Part shown: positions 10,560 to 22,229 of the stretch, piece after piece
Position numbering within the stretch: position 1 is the first letter of the stretch
Layout: the number at the start of each line of letters is the position of its first letter
Source: Pogonophryne albipinna
Lineage: Eukaryota > Chordata > Actinopteri > Perciformes > Artedidraconidae
Direction of reading: 5' to 3'
Assembly: GCA_028583405.1 (NCBI GenBank)
Contig: CM053249.1
Span: 33,950,808-34,014,807, forward strand
Length of the DNA stretch: 64,000 bases
Notes under the pieces: generated by a model
Told to the model about the DNA's origin: nothing
The model's database searches: none
What the model saw: only the letters and a program-made list of their open reading frames with translations
Made by a program: the position numbers and the translations under genes

Positions 10560-12070
10560 AAAGTTGATCAAGTCATCATAAAAACATCTCATGCCTAAAA
10601 TATGTTCAATAGAAGGTTTAAATCAGCTAGCCAGAAATGTAATATTTGTTCAATTGATTCCAATGAGAACCGAGTGCAGCGGTATCTTCCAGCGCCTAGC
10701 ATGAAATCGAGGACCTCATTATTTTGACCTTAAGAGCTATTTATGAGACCCAATCCTAGAGCTACTCCTCCTGTATCCGTATCAAATGCACACATTGATG
10801 CTGCCAAATGAGACAATAAAAATAGAAAGTATTTTTAATAGTAACATTAAACTGGGATTAATTTACATCTTAAATATTAATATATGCACACAAAATGTAT
10901 CCAACCTTCAAATTGACATTTTAAATCAACATTTCTCTGCACACTTACCAAAGAACAGTTAAAACCAACTACTTGAGTAGTGACATTATCCTATCCTTAA
11001 AACCCTGCTTTGTATTGGTCCGGCGTAGTAGTATAGCTTAAAATATGTGTGTGGAAATCTCAGTTCATTTGTAGGGCTGCAAGATTATGGCCACGTAGTA
11101 ATCAGCAGCGAACCGCTTCGACACGTGTATTTCGGTTTATTCGCGGCATTCTTTTTGTTATTCTACAGTATTGTTGTTTTATAGTTATTTGTTAATGTAT
11201 ATAACCCAATTAGTGTTCTTTGAAATTGAAAAGGATATTCCATTGTGTTTGTTACTTTTGTTTCAGTTGTATATGTCTTAAGTGTAATTTGGCTTGGCTT
11301 TCTATTTTGTATGGACATGCTTTTATTTTGAAGGAGAGTTAGCGCAGTTGACAGGAAGTTGTTGTTGCTTGGAAAAAACGTGACGGAGATTAATGGAGAA
11401 AAAGTCATATCTCGAGAAAGTAAACGATAGCATTTATGGTTAAGTGTTAGCACCTCCCGAAGAGGCACAAGCTCTTCCGTTGATATTGGAGATTTCAATA
11501 AATAAAAAATAAAAAAAGAATATCCGAATAACGGAATTGAAACCCGAATAGTACTCCAACGAACGAATATTCAGATATTCGGATATTCTGGTACAGCCCT
11601 AATAGAAACCAAGTCGAATTTGTCAAATGTCTTGAACTGGTGATCACAGTTTGAACAGTTGACAGCTATAGGCCTACAGCTTTCAAGTTTAAAACATAAC
11701 TTGGTTTTCTGATGGATTTGGACATAAATCGCGCGAGAGAGAGAGATCAGCACCTGCAGCTCTGCCCGCTGTGAGGGACCGGTGAGCAGAGCAAAACACA
11801 CCTTTAGACCTAAAACATTTAGCTATGGCACTGTCGTATACATTGAATTATTCCATTTGATAATATGTAATCAATTTAGGCACTCCCAAAAAAAATGATA
11901 AAGAAAAAAAGAAAACAAAAATGAAATTTCCAAAAAAATATTCATAACTCATATTCTCATATTCGAATACCTGAATAATTTCGAATATTCGATTAATCGT
12001 TCCCACTAGCATACATGGTTAAAAATGTGCGAGGGTGATGACGTCAGAGCCTTGTACTATGTGCCGGAGC
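10560..12070. repeat. Intronic fragments of ATTCG-rich hAT-like repeats
   Basis: After about 500 bp of featureless sequence (10560-11070), a GTAGGGCTGCAAGATTATGG end appears at 11072. A GGTACAGCCCTA end sits at 11590-11602, preceded by GAATATTC/GATATTCGGATATTC motifs. A second ATTCGAATA cluster lies at 11935-12005. These resemble termini of hAT fragments common in fish, but the ends differ and I find no matching target duplication. The boundaries are therefore uncertain and more than one element may be present. Confidence 0.45.
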
Positions 12071-12638
12071 CAGAGTTGGGAAGTAGTGGAGTACAAATAC
12101 TTTGTTGTTGTACTTAAGTAAATGTTTCTGGTATCAGTACTTTACTCCACTACTTATTTTTATGACGACTTTTTACTTTTACTTCTTACATTTTTAACAC
12201 AAATAACTACTTTTACTTCTTACATTTTCAAAACAGGCTGGTTACTTTAGTTTTAATCTGTGTTTGGTGGTGTGATCATTATTATTTAGAGTCATTGCAT
12301 GCCTATTGATTTTAACACGATCCGTGTATCCATCATTTCCTGGTCTTCTCTAAAGAAGAGGGACCAATGAAAACTTTGTAATTTTGCCGTTGTTCAGCAT
12401 CGAAAAATTCATTAGCTAACAATTACATTATTCTTCTATTAATATAAAGGGAGGTCAGTTACTCTTTAAAACAGTTGGTATTTATGGGTACTTTTTACTT
12501 AAGTACATTTCGAAGCCGATACTTCTTTACTTTTAATTGAGTAAAGAAGTTTAGTCAGTACTTCTACTTTTACCTGAGTATTTTTAAACACAAGTATCTG
12601 TACTTGAGTAAAGGATGTGTGTACTTTTGCCATCTCTG
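12071..12638. mobile_element. hAT-type MITE of the AGTACTT family
   Basis: Ends are CAGAGTTGGGAAGTAGTGGA and the complementary TTTTGCCATCTCTG. The interior is rich in ACTTAAGTA/TACTTGAGTA and TTACTTTTACTTCTTAC motifs. Flanking 8-mers GCCGGAGC (12063-12070) and GCCGGGGA (12639-12646) match at 6 of 8. It interrupts a further repeat whose arms (GGGTGATGACGTCAGAGC, CCCGGCCCAATTCCACCCCT) are contiguous at about 63308-63368. Fragments of the same family occur at about 53275-53395 and inside 1-1694. Confidence 0.65.
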
Positions 12639-12646
12639 GCCGGGGA

Positions 12647-13080
12647 CCCTGAGAGCCCCGGCCCAATTCCACCCCTGGATGTCAGGATAGATGTTGAATA
12701 TGAAACCATCAGTGAATCGATCTGTGTCCACTCTCTGAATCACTGTTTGGTGTCTGTTCTTAATCTCAGGGAATGAATGGACTCATTACACTGACTGCAC
12801 ACTAAACTCTCCTGACACGGCTTGTCTCTGCTTATTGCTCTTTTAACTTGATCAAGTAACTCCCAAGATTGATGTCAGGCCTTATGAATTATTCGTGAGC
12901 AGCAACATTAACTTTTCATTGGTAATGATTCTGAGATTTCAAAAAACTCAATGAATGTTTCCTACAATGAACACATTATGTTGTTTCATACACTCATCAC
13001 ATACACTGTTCTGCAAAAATTATTAGAACAATAAATATGGATTAACCCACCACTGAAATTAGTCCCCAACAAATAGATAG
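12647..13080. other. Intronic sequence without a recognisable element
   Basis: Apart from the tail of the repeat described above (12647-12676) I see nothing coding. A short TTAGGG-like run (GGGTTAGGGTTAGGGT) at about 13079-13095 marks the edge of the following GC-rich element. Confidence 0.6.
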
Positions 13081-13499
13081 GGTTAGGGTTAGGGTGGACA
13101 GCCCGGGGGCAAAGTAGAAGCCGAGAAGGGGGACTCGGGCGGACAGCCCGGGGGCCAGGTAGAGGCCAAGAAGGGGGACTCGTGCGGACGGCCCGGGGGA
13201 ACAGCAACAGAGCAGGGAAGTCCGCGGCGGGGAAACTCAGGGGGCCGAAGACAGGGGTGAAGGCCTCGTCGGGGTAAATTAGGGGGCCGGACTCGAGGGC
13301 GAAGTCCGCGGCTGTGGAACTCAGGGGGCCGGGCTCGAGGGCGAAGGCCGCGGCTGGGGAACTCGGTGGGCCGGGCACAAGGACGGGCAAGAAGGTGGCG
13401 ACGGGACAGCTCCAGAGGACGGGCAGGAAGGCAGTGCCGGGACAGCTCGGGAGGACGGGCAGGGAGACGGCGAAGGCCGTGATGGGGCCCCTCCGGGGT

Positions 13500-14243
13500 C
13501 AGCTGGATCGCCGGAGCAGGAGCACAGGGATCGGGAGCACTGGGAGCTGGAGATGGCGGAACCCCCGGTGGTACAGGAATCGGTGTCGGCCGTACAGGAA
13601 ACGGAGCCGTCGGGACAGGTGCAGACTGACCCTGGACAGAATATGGGCTGGTGTCAGTGGGACCCCGGACGGGGAAAGGGCTGGTGTCGACTGGACCCCA
13701 GACAGAACAAGGGCTGGTGTCGACGGGACCGCCATTGGAACAGGACAAGGTGTCGGCGGGACCCCCGGCGGGTTAGAATCTGGTGGCAGCGGGACCTCTG
13801 ACTGAACAGGATTCGGAGCTGGCTGGATCTCCACCGGAACAGGTGTTGGCGGGACCCCCAGTGGGACAGGTGTCGGCGGGACCCCCAACAGGACAGGACA
13901 CGGAGTTGGCAGGACCCCCAACGGAACCCCCAACGGACCAGGATATTGGGTTGGCAGGACCCCCGGCAGAACAGTAGTCGGCGGGACCCCCAATGGGACA
14001 GGACATAGAGTTGACAGGACCCCCGGCGAGACAGGTGTCGGCGGGACCCCCAACAGGACAGGACACAGAGTTGGCAGGACCCTCAGCGGAACCCCCAACG
14101 AAACAGGACAAGGAGTTGGCAGGACCCCCGGCGAGACAGGTGACGGCGGGACCCCCAACGGAACAGGACATGGAGCTGGCAGGGCCCCCGACAAAACAGC
14201 AGTCGGCGGGACCCCCAACGAGACAGGACATGGGGTTGGGACT
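13500..14243 (-). repeat. GC-rich proline-coding tandem repeats
   Basis: Degenerate units built on GGCGGGACCCCCAACGGGAC and GAGTTGGCAGGACCCCC alternate through about 740 bp. On the minus strand all three frames stay open for 150-240 codons (for example GVPPTPVSPGVLPTPCPV repeats), which reflects unit composition rather than selection on a protein. Adjacent 14243-14385 is a second array of GAAGGGACTTGAGAAGGGACTT-like units of 16-18 bp. Confidence 0.8.
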
Positions 14244-14374
14244 TGAGAAGAGACTAGAGAAGGGAAATTAGAAGGGATTTGAGAAGGGACTTGGAAAGGG
14301 ACTTGGAAAGGGACTTGAATAAGGACTTGAGAAGGGACTAGAGAAGGGACTTGGGAAGGGACTTGAGTAGGGAC

Positions 14375-14923
14375 TTAAGGAGCGACTAGCGGAGGGACCA
14401 TGGCTGCTGGGGCCGGAACCAGGGCCTGAACCATGGCTGCTAGGGCCGGTACTGGAGTCGGAAACACGGCAGCTTGGGCCGGTACTGGAGCAGGAACCAT
14501 GGCTGCAGGGGCTCGGGTTGGTAGCCTGGACTTGCGACTCCTTCTCTTAGGAGCCTTTTGGAAGCTCCGTGGACCTCCAAAAGCCAGCCGAGTACCCGAG
14601 AACGGATCCTGGACAGGAGCAGGAAATGGGGAAGAGGCAGGGGCTGACTCCAGACAGAACACACCAAGACGTATGGTGTCAGGTTGGCAATTGGGAGGCA
14701 GGGGGCTAGCATGCCTGGGGTTAGCAGGCCGGGAATCACATGTCGGGAGGAAGTCCATAATCCAGCCAGGTAAGAACTTCACTAAACATGGTTTCTCTGT
14801 TGCCATCTGGTGCGCCTCTTTCTGCTCAACACTGGACGCTCCCCTCCACCTACCATAGCAGAAAGCCAATGAATAGGTAAATTGATGTAACTCCACCTCA
14901 AATGGATCATCTGCTGGGTCCAT
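14375..14923 (-). pseudogene. gag-like 182-codon frame of the LTR-element fragment
   Basis: The ATG at 14923 follows an LTR-like end. The protein reads MDPADDPFEVELHQF, then a segment KPCLVKFLPGWIMDFLPTCD, a short basic patch (KAPKRRSRKSRL) and an Ala/Pro/Val-rich tail. It is very proline-rich and I recognise no zinc knuckle or conserved capsid motif. The assignment rests on position after the LTR-like end and on the MDPA start common to fish Gypsy-type gag proteins. It could equally be a non-coding element with a fortuitously long frame. Confidence 0.4.
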
Positions 14924-16324
14924 CTTTGGTGAGATCCTTCTGTCAGGGTTGAGCGAAGCAGGCAGGACCCAAACGCAGGTTCAACAGAAAACATCTTTAT
15001 TTCAAGGCCACAAGAAAAATACAGAGCTCTTCCCAGGACTGAGGAGGGGAACCGAGGAGAGAGGAGGGGAAGCAGCAGGCGGTTAGAGAAATGAGAACTC
15101 CTCTCCTCTGAGCGGTCATTTTAAAGAGACGTCCATTAATGATGACAGGAGGCACAGTAGCACTGTCTGATGTACAGATGTGTTCATGATGACTTATATA
15201 TTTACTTTTAATTCATCCACAGTGCGGTGTAATGAGACAATAACAGGCTACAGATGTGGACATACACACACACACACATATATTTATATAAATATATACA
15301 ATTTCAGAATCAAACAAGTATGGGAGCACTCTCATAATAACGTAACACAATCAGAGACTGGATATATCCCCCCCCCCACTCTCTCTGATCGCTGAAATGG
15401 GGAATTGAAATTACGAGCCAAAAGTTGTATTTACAAGTAAGCAGAGGACACCAAACCAACTGAGACCCGTCTGTCCGCCGCATCTACGCACTTTACAACA
15501 CACACACACACACACACCTACACACTGTACCGCACACACCTACAGCTCCTAAAGCAGGGGTCACCAACCTTTTTTAGGATGAGGGCTACTTTCAAAAAAT
15601 AAAACAAGTCGGGGGCTACTTTTACTCCTCTTTTTTTGTTTTTTGCAGTGTATTTATTTAGCACATTTTAACATTATTATATGCTTACCTTTAACCTTTG
15701 TGTGCTGTTTGGGTCTGTGGGACCCGTTTTCAGTGTTTACTAAAAGAACATGTATTCAATTTAATTATTTTAACCTGCTTTATTTGAGGGTGGACCTCAC
15801 ATCCTCTAGGGGGGGCCTCACATCCTCCAGGGGGGACCTCACCTCCTCTAGGGGGGTCCTCACCTCCTCTAGGCGGGTCCGGGGGCATGCACCACCGGGA
15901 AGATTATTTTTTTTAAATGTTGAAGTGAAATGCATCAATCTGGTGCACTTTGAGCACAAAATGAATTTATGGATATAGCTCTCAACACTCAGATGAAAGG
16001 GAGCTGTATACTTTTCAATAATCCAAACATCTTTAGAATATGATCACAACCAATAACAAATCATTTAAACTTGTTTATTCTTATCTTGTGTTACCTAGTT
16101 AGCATTCTTTCTTTTTACATTACATTACATTACATTGCATTTAGCTGACGCTTTTATCCAAAGCGACTTACAATAAGTGCGTTCAACCAACAAAATACAA
16201 ACTTGAAGAAAACAGAATCATATAAGTACATCAGGTTTCATAGAGCAAAAACATTTCAAGTGCTACTCAACTGGCTTTAGGTAAGCCAGTCCTTTATTAG
16301 TATATAAGTGTTTTGTTAATAGTT

Positions 16325-18004
16325 CTATTGCTCGAAGTGGAGTCGAAAGAGATGAGTTTTCAGTCTGCGCCGGAAGGTGTGTAAGCTATCTGCTGTCCTG
16401 ATGTCAATGGGGAGCTCATTCCACCATTTTGGAGCGAGGATAGCAAACCCACATGTTTTTGCTGATGGGAACTTGGGTCCCCCTCGCAGCGAGGGTGCAG
16501 CGAGTCGTTTGGCTGATGCAGAGCGGAGTGCACGTGCTGGGGTGTACGGTTTAACCATGTCCTGGATGTAGGAAGGGCCAGATCCATTCGCAGCATGGTA
16601 CGCAAGTACCATTGTCTTGAAGTGGATTCTAGCAGTTACCGGAAGCCAGTGGAGGGAGCGGAGGAGCGGCGTGGTGTGGGAGAATTTAGGAAGGTTGAAG
16701 ACCAGACGAGCCGCTGCATTCTGGATGAGCTGCAGAGGTCGGATGGCACATGCAGGTAGACCAGCCAGGAGGGAGTTGCAGTAGTCTAGGTGTGAGATGA
16801 CGAGAGCCTGGACCAGAACCTGCGTCGCTTTCTGGGTCAGCTGGGGACGTATCCTCCTGATGTTGTAAAGCGTGTATCTGCAGCAGCGGGTTGTAGCAGC
16901 TATGTTTGCAGTGAAGGACAGGTTGTTATCTAGGATCACACCCAGATTCCTTGCACTCTGTGTCGGGGAAACAACAGAGGTGCCGATGTTGATTGTTAGG
17001 TCAAGAGTGGGACAATCTTTTCCCGGAAGGAAAAACAGTTCAGTCTTGTCAAGGTTGAGCTTGAGGTAATGAGCAGACATCCACTGAGAGATGTCAGCTA
17101 GACAAGCAGAGATGCGTGTGATGACCTGGGTCTCTGAGCGGGGAAAGGACAGAATTAATTGGGTGTCGTCAGCGTAGCAGTGGTATGAAAAACCATGCGG
17201 GCTAATGACAGATCCGAGCGAGTTTGTGTACAAGGAGAAGAGGAGGGGACCAAGAACAGAGCCCTGAGGGACCCCTGTAGTTAATTGACAAGGGTCGGAC
17301 TCCGACCCTCTCCAAGTAACCCTGTAGGTGCGGTCTTTGAGGTATGAGGTGATGAGGGAAAGTGCAGAGCCTGAAACTCCAAGTTCTTGGAGAGTGCGAA
17401 GGAGGATCTGATGGTTCACCATGTCGAATGCAGCAGACAGGTCCAACAGGATGATGACAGAGGAGAGGGAGGCTGCTTTAGCAGTGTGCAGTTCCTCAGT
17501 GACAGCAAGGAGGGCAGTTTATGTGGAGTGACCTGCCTTGAAACCAGACTGGTGCGGATCCAGAAGGTTGTTCTGATGGAGATAACAGGAGAATTGTTTA
17601 AAGACAGCGCGTTCAAGTGTTTTAGACAGGAACGGGAGGCGAGAGACAGGCCTGTAGTTTATAACATCAGACGGGTTGAGAGTGGGTTTCTTTAGGAGAG
17701 GATTTACTCTTGCCTCCTTGAGACTGTTTGGAAAGTGACCAGAAGTTAGAGAAGTGTTGATGAAATGGGTGAGAAACGATAGAATATCAGGAGCGATAGT
17801 CTGAAGGAGGTTTGAAGGGATAGGGTCCAGAGGACAGGTGGTAGGGCGGGCAGAGGTAATGAGGGTAAGAACCTCACTTGGAGAGAGAGGGGAAAAGGAG
17901 GTCAGTGTGTGGGTGAAAGGAGGGTCTGGTGACCCAGCGGTGAGTAAAGGTGAGTCAGAAAAAGAAGAGCAAATATCATCAACCTTTTTTTCAAAGTGGT
18001 TCAC
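16325..18004 (-). pseudogene. LINE reverse transcriptase with one in-frame stop
   Basis: From 18004 downwards: thumb-proximal segment NHFEKKVDDICSSFS, fingers motif NYRPVSRLPFLSKTLERAV and KAGHST. A TAA at 17519-17521 follows, where this family normally has a Glu codon. The frame continues TALLAVTEELHTAKAA, then motif A (LLDLSAAFDMV), GVPQGSVLGPLLFSLY, the catalytic YADDTQ box, and the C-terminal LQLIQNAAARLVF...LHWLPV block ending at 16325. All reverse transcriptase catalytic aspartates (one in motif A, two in YADD) are intact. Only the single stop interrupts this stretch. Confidence 0.88.
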
Positions 18005-18110
18005 AAAGTCGCTTGACAGAAGGGAGGAGGGGGAATGGGCTTTGGGGGGGTCCAGGAGGGAGGAGAAGATGGAAAATAGTTTTTTGGGATTGGAATAGGA
18101 AGATTGGATC

Positions 18111-19240
18111 TTATCTTTTTGCCTGAGAGATGGAAGCAGAGAAAGAGGAGAGGAGAGCCTGATAGGTTAGGAGGTCGTCACGGTGTTTGGATTTCCACCG
18201 GTTCCGCTCTGCTGCCCGAAGGACGGTTCTATTAGCACGCAGTGCGTCATTTAGCCAGGGAGCAGGAGGGGACTGACGAGCCTGCCGAGATGTGAGAGGA
18301 CAGAGAGAGTCCAGAGAGGATGAGAGAGTAGAAAGGAGAGTTTCTGCAGCAGAGTTTGGAAGTAGGAGTTGGAACGAGTCAGAGGAAGGGAGGGCTGAGA
18401 GCACCGATGAGGCAAAGGTAGAGGGGGAGAGGGAACGAAGGTTACGGCGGACAGGTGCAGGATGAGAAGAGATTAGTTTGTTATGTTTGGAAAGGGGTAG
18501 AGAAAATGAAATGAAGAAGTGATCGGTTGTGTGGAGCGGGTTTACAGAGAGGTTAGAAGTAGTGCAGTTCCTTGAGAATATGAGATCAAGGACATTGCCA
18601 GCTTTATGAGTTGGTGGGGATGGAGACAGTGAGAAAGCAAAGGCGGTTAACAGAGATGTTAGTTCGTCTTTCTTCCCTGTCTGGAGGTTGAAGTCTCCGA
18701 GAAGTACAGCGGGAGGGCCAGTTTCAGGGATGTGTGAGAGGAGATTATCTAATTCCTCCAAGAAGTCCCCCAAGGCGCCTGGTGGACGGTAGAGAACAAC
18801 AATGGTTAATTGTATAGGATGGGTTACTGTGACGGCATGGAATTCAAAGGTGGAAGGAGTGAAGTTAGGTAGCTTGAAGAGGGAAAAGCTCCATTTGGGA
18901 GAGAGCAGGAGACCAATGCCACCTCCTCTGCCAGTGGGTCTGGGTGTATGGGAGAAGGAATATGCTGTGGAGAGAGCTGCTGGGGTGGATGTGTTGGATG
19001 GAGTAATCCACGTCTCAGTGAGAGCAAGGAAATCCAGAGATTGCAGGGAAGCGTAGCTAGAGATGAAGTCAGCCTTAGAAACAGCTGACTGGTAGTTCCA
19101 CAGGCCGCCTGAAACGAGATGTGGATGTCAGTGGAGCATGTGGGATAGACGAGAGCAGGCCGGTTATATCGATTAGGAGATACACGGGGCCAGTGATAAT
19201 TGCGAGAGGACACATGAACAGGAATGGAGAAAATACACAT
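18111..19240 (-). pseudogene. LINE endonuclease domain, frameshifted
   Basis: Around 18773-18111 the frame shows LLGDFNLQ and TTDHFFISF, the GDFN and DHF active-site motifs of apurinic-type LINE endonucleases. The upstream part (CLTETW-like and GRGGG-like motifs, about 19080-18900) is in other frames, so at least one frameshift lies near 18800-18900. The frame ends at 18111 (QAKR then stop), and the reverse transcriptase part resumes in another frame. Confidence 0.75.
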
Positions 19241-19929
19241 GATTATAGCATGAGGGGCTAAACAATCAAATGAAATAAAACACCAGCGATACTTAGCTCA
19301 ATCAAAGTAGGATTTGCCTCCTCTTTGCCACCCTCGTGACTCCAGCAGGACTCTATTGTCTTTGTCAGTCTTCGTCTGTCTGACGCTCCAGGAAAGTGCT
19401 ACCTAAAATGGACACCTGATTGCTGAGTTCTCACAGATGTGGGGCACGCCCCTTTAATTAGTTAACTCTCTGCAGCTGGTGGCCCTCAAAAGGAAATCTA
19501 GACTGGCTCCCTCCTGAGTTGCTATTGTATCTTTTCAGTGGCCCAATGGTTTTACAATTACATTAAACCCTAAGTTATAAAGTTATGAGTTTAACCCTTA
19601 ATACAGTTACACCTACTCAATAAAGCTCTTAGTATTCTACAAATGTTTAAATCAAAGTTAACCCTAGCAGTCAGTTAGTTCATTTTTAAGGTTTCATTCA
19701 AATTTATTGTCCCAAGTTTCTGCCTGACAGATACTGTAGCGGTTTTGAGATTTAAAATCACAATTTCAGTCAGATCAACTACAGAGCATTTATACAGAGT
19801 ACACACACTGAAACAGCGAAGTCTAAAAACAGAATGTTACTCACACAATTCTAGAAGTCACCAGTTGTTATCCTGTCAAAATCGAGTTGCATACATTTTT
19901 ATTTATGTATATTTTACTAATCACTCCCC

Positions 19930-21528
19930 CAGTGGCAGTTCTAGACCAATTTGACTGGGGGGCCACTGGGGGACCAGTTGTTTTCTGAGGGGGGCACAAA
20001 CTGCGGCAAACTCTGGGGAACAGCCGGGACGCCAATACGGAAGTGCCACACACTGCAGTTCATACATGGGCCGCTAGGGACTGGCTGCAGAAAGGAGCAA
20101 TTTCCATAGACCCCATGTTAAAATGCCCAACTTTACAGCAGAAAAAAACATGTTTCTACCCATGGATGCAATAAATATTATTATCGATATAGTTAGATTC
20201 CACCTTCATGATTATGAATCTGTGAGTGAATTGTTTTCTAACACGACCCTTTTATTTATATTAGGTCTTAAAGTTTTTGCATAAATTAGGGCGTGGTCAC
20301 TTTGATGGACACGTACATGCCTCATTGTCAGCTAACAGCAACGTGTCCACTCTGCTAGGCTACAACCATAGAGGCTACAACGTTAGTTAGTCATAGTACT
20401 GTACTTGACCCTTTAGCTTTAGCCGTGTTCGTGGTGATTGTGCCTTTTAGGGAATATTGTTACAAATACCAGACAATTAAAATGTCGTGATGTGCGCTTG
20501 AATGTACTAACAGAACTTCCAAGAAGTCTAAAATGATAATATTATACATGTTAACCCCGTTCGCAGGTGTTTTTGTGCTTGGTAGCTTAGCTTGTTACTT
20601 ATTAGCCAGCTAAGGACGTAACCCTTTATGCATACATATACATTTTAGTTTATGATTCAGCCTTGGGTAAGACTTTTATAGTCTATGGCTATGACGCCCA
20701 TAATGCTAAACGGGAGCAAATGTTAATAGGGGACCCAATTATCCCAGTGGTGGCCGCCGGAGCTAACGGAGCCGCAGGGGGCTAGCTCCAGCCGGCGTCC
20801 CGGAGCTAGCCCACTGCGGCTCCGTTAGGTCCGGGCGGTGGAGTCCGTCTTTTCTCAACGTGTGAATGACAAGCATTAAGAATAACAAAATATAGCTAAT
20901 TTTCTTGCAGATTGTCTCATTTGATTATGAATGTAACGTTTATATAGGGGAACTACACTGTTAGCAGTAACTTGGTATGCATGTATTTCATGTTAGCTTA
21001 GCTTCTTAGCCTGAGCTAGCTCTGTTTACTTCCAGTTCGGAGGCAGCAGGTCCCGCCTCGGCTCCGCCTCTTTGCCCTTATTTGGAGCAGGCGGGATTAG
21101 ACTCTGACGTCACAGTCGAGCCGTTAGTGGCCGACTCCGCCTACTAAGGGCTTCACGGCAACTCTGCAGAATCCTATGGGTGACGTCACGGACACTACGT
21201 CCATTTATATATACAGTCTATGGTTTCAATCAGTCTTTCTTGGATGCAACAGCCTCTGATGATCCGAGATGAAAAGTGTTTGTTTTTCGCGAGCTTCAGC
21301 CGGACAGTGAAAGTGAGTGCACCGCTCTAATGGGTCCTGAGTGCACCGCTCTAATGGGTTCGATTAGAATGACGAATAACGTTAGTTCCGCCTATTCCGT
21401 CATTCAATAAATCGTGTAATAAATCATACATTTTCCATTTTTTTTTCACTTTTCATTTTTAGGGCGGCCACAGGGGGGTCAGAGGTCAGTGTAAGGGGGG
21501 GCACTGCCCCCCCCTAGAACCGCCCCTG
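19930..21528. mobile_element. hAT-type element nested in the 6.7-kb hAT
   Basis: Left end CAGTGGCAGTTCTAGACC and right end CTAGAACCGCCCCTG form an imperfect inverted repeat. Exact 8-bp flanks CACTCCCC occur at 19922-19929 and 21529-21536. Subterminal GGGGGGCCACTGGGGG and GGCCACAGGGGGGTC are G-rich. It contains a further repeat at about 20065-21230 ending ATATACAGTCTATGG. No open frame over 70 codons with a recognisable domain; non-autonomous. Confidence 0.88.
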
Positions 21529-21536
21529 CACTCCCC

Positions 21537-22229
21537 TTTTAAACTGTTTTTGTACTGTCCTATTGTACACATTGGAATGATTTCTTACTTTATCTATATT
21601 AAATAGATAAAGGGGTGCTCTCACACACACACACACAGGCTGTGTGCTCCTCCGTGGCGATGACGGCTTGCGTTAAAAAATAATAATAAACATATTTGTA
21701 AAGTGGGGGGACACAAACGGGATTTCGAAAAGTGCTGGGGACATGTCCCCCCTGGAGATTACGCCATGCGTGTGTGTGCGTCAAGTGGAATAAATATATG
21801 CAAGTTACAACACACAGAGTAAAATTCTGGCCCTCATGTGCTGTATAGGCTGGCACAAACTAGGCTGTTCAATGGGGCTGATGTGTAGATTCTGCCAGAA
21901 GGAAAATCAGCGGGGAGGTGCCACATTGCTTTTCTTCCCGACTGCAACGCTGGTCCCGCAAATCAAGCAAGAACGTGATTGGTCGATATTCATTGTGGGG
22001 GTGGGGGAGGAGGGGTGTTAGATAGATATAGAGTTGTAGTAAGTAGATAGAGTTCGCTATGATTTAGGTTTCGTTTATGCATGGGGTAGATTCTTTTAAT
22101 TACATTTCCTTTTTTGTTTTGTGTATTTTATACATTTTGGATTTTCTTGGCGAGCTATTTTTAGAACGTGCCCGGCGGGCGCCTCAAGTTGCCCCTGCGG
22201 GCGACTGAGTGCCGTGTTGGCTACCCCTG
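21537..22229. other. Right part of the composite hAT
   Basis: Contains a CA microsatellite at 21622-21640 and a fragment at about 21690-21770 (CATGTCCCCCCTGGAGATTACG) seen in other fish repeats. The terminal GGGCGCCTCAAGTTGCCCCT arm follows. No coding sequence is recognisable. Confidence 0.5.

Larger units (their letters stand above)
13090..15034 (-). mobile_element. LTR-retrotransposon (Gypsy-like) 5' fragment with gag-like frame and GC-rich tandem repeats
   Basis: Read on the minus strand, 15034-14941 looks like the end of an LTR: AAATAAAGATG near its start and the terminal CTCAACCCTGACA. A short leader (GAAGGATCTCACCAAAG) follows, then a reading frame opening MDPADDPFE (14923 down to 14375). 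That order, and the MDPA start, are what fish Gypsy-type elements show. Downstream is proline-rich tandem repeat DNA (13500-14243) and a 16-18-bp minisatellite. No protease, reverse transcriptase or integrase is present. The upstream LTR part is cut off where the foldback copy B begins. Confidence 0.5.
16115..19260 (-). mobile_element. L2/CR1-group LINE, near full-length ORF2 but decayed
   Basis: Minus-strand non-LTR retrotransposon ending at 16115 in a (TGTAA)n tail, after GCGACTTACAATAAGTGCGT, a 3' sequence common to fish LINEs of this group. It encodes an apurinic-type endonuclease (about 19240-18480) and a reverse transcriptase with C-terminal domain (18004-16325). Frameshifts and stops break the frame at about 18820, about 18100 and 17519-17521, so it cannot make a full protein. 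It lies wholly inside the hAT element at 15555-22229. Confidence 0.88.
15555..22229. mobile_element. Composite 6.7-kb hAT-type element with exact target duplication
   Basis: Left terminus CAGGGGTCACCAACC, right terminus GTTGGCTACCCCTG; these pair as a 14-15-bp imperfect inverted repeat (CAGGGGTnnCCAAC). TCCTAAAG at 15547-15554 is repeated exactly at 22230-22237. Subterminal GGGCTACTTT at the left and GCGGGCGCC/GCGGGCGAC at the right are typical of this fish hAT group. The interior lacks any hAT transposase; about 3.1 kb is a LINE (16115-19260) and 1.6 kb a second hAT (19930-21528). Four 21-bp units CCTCACCTCCTCTAGGGGGG lie at 15796-15880. Confidence 0.9.

Noticed and set aside
13079..13095. 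Interstitial telomeric array
   Set aside because: Only about two and a half TTAGGG units; too short to be meaningful.
13499..14231. Long overlapping Pro/Gly-rich frames on both strands
   Set aside because: They arise because the GC-rich repeat unit lacks stop codons in several frames; no evidence for a real protein.
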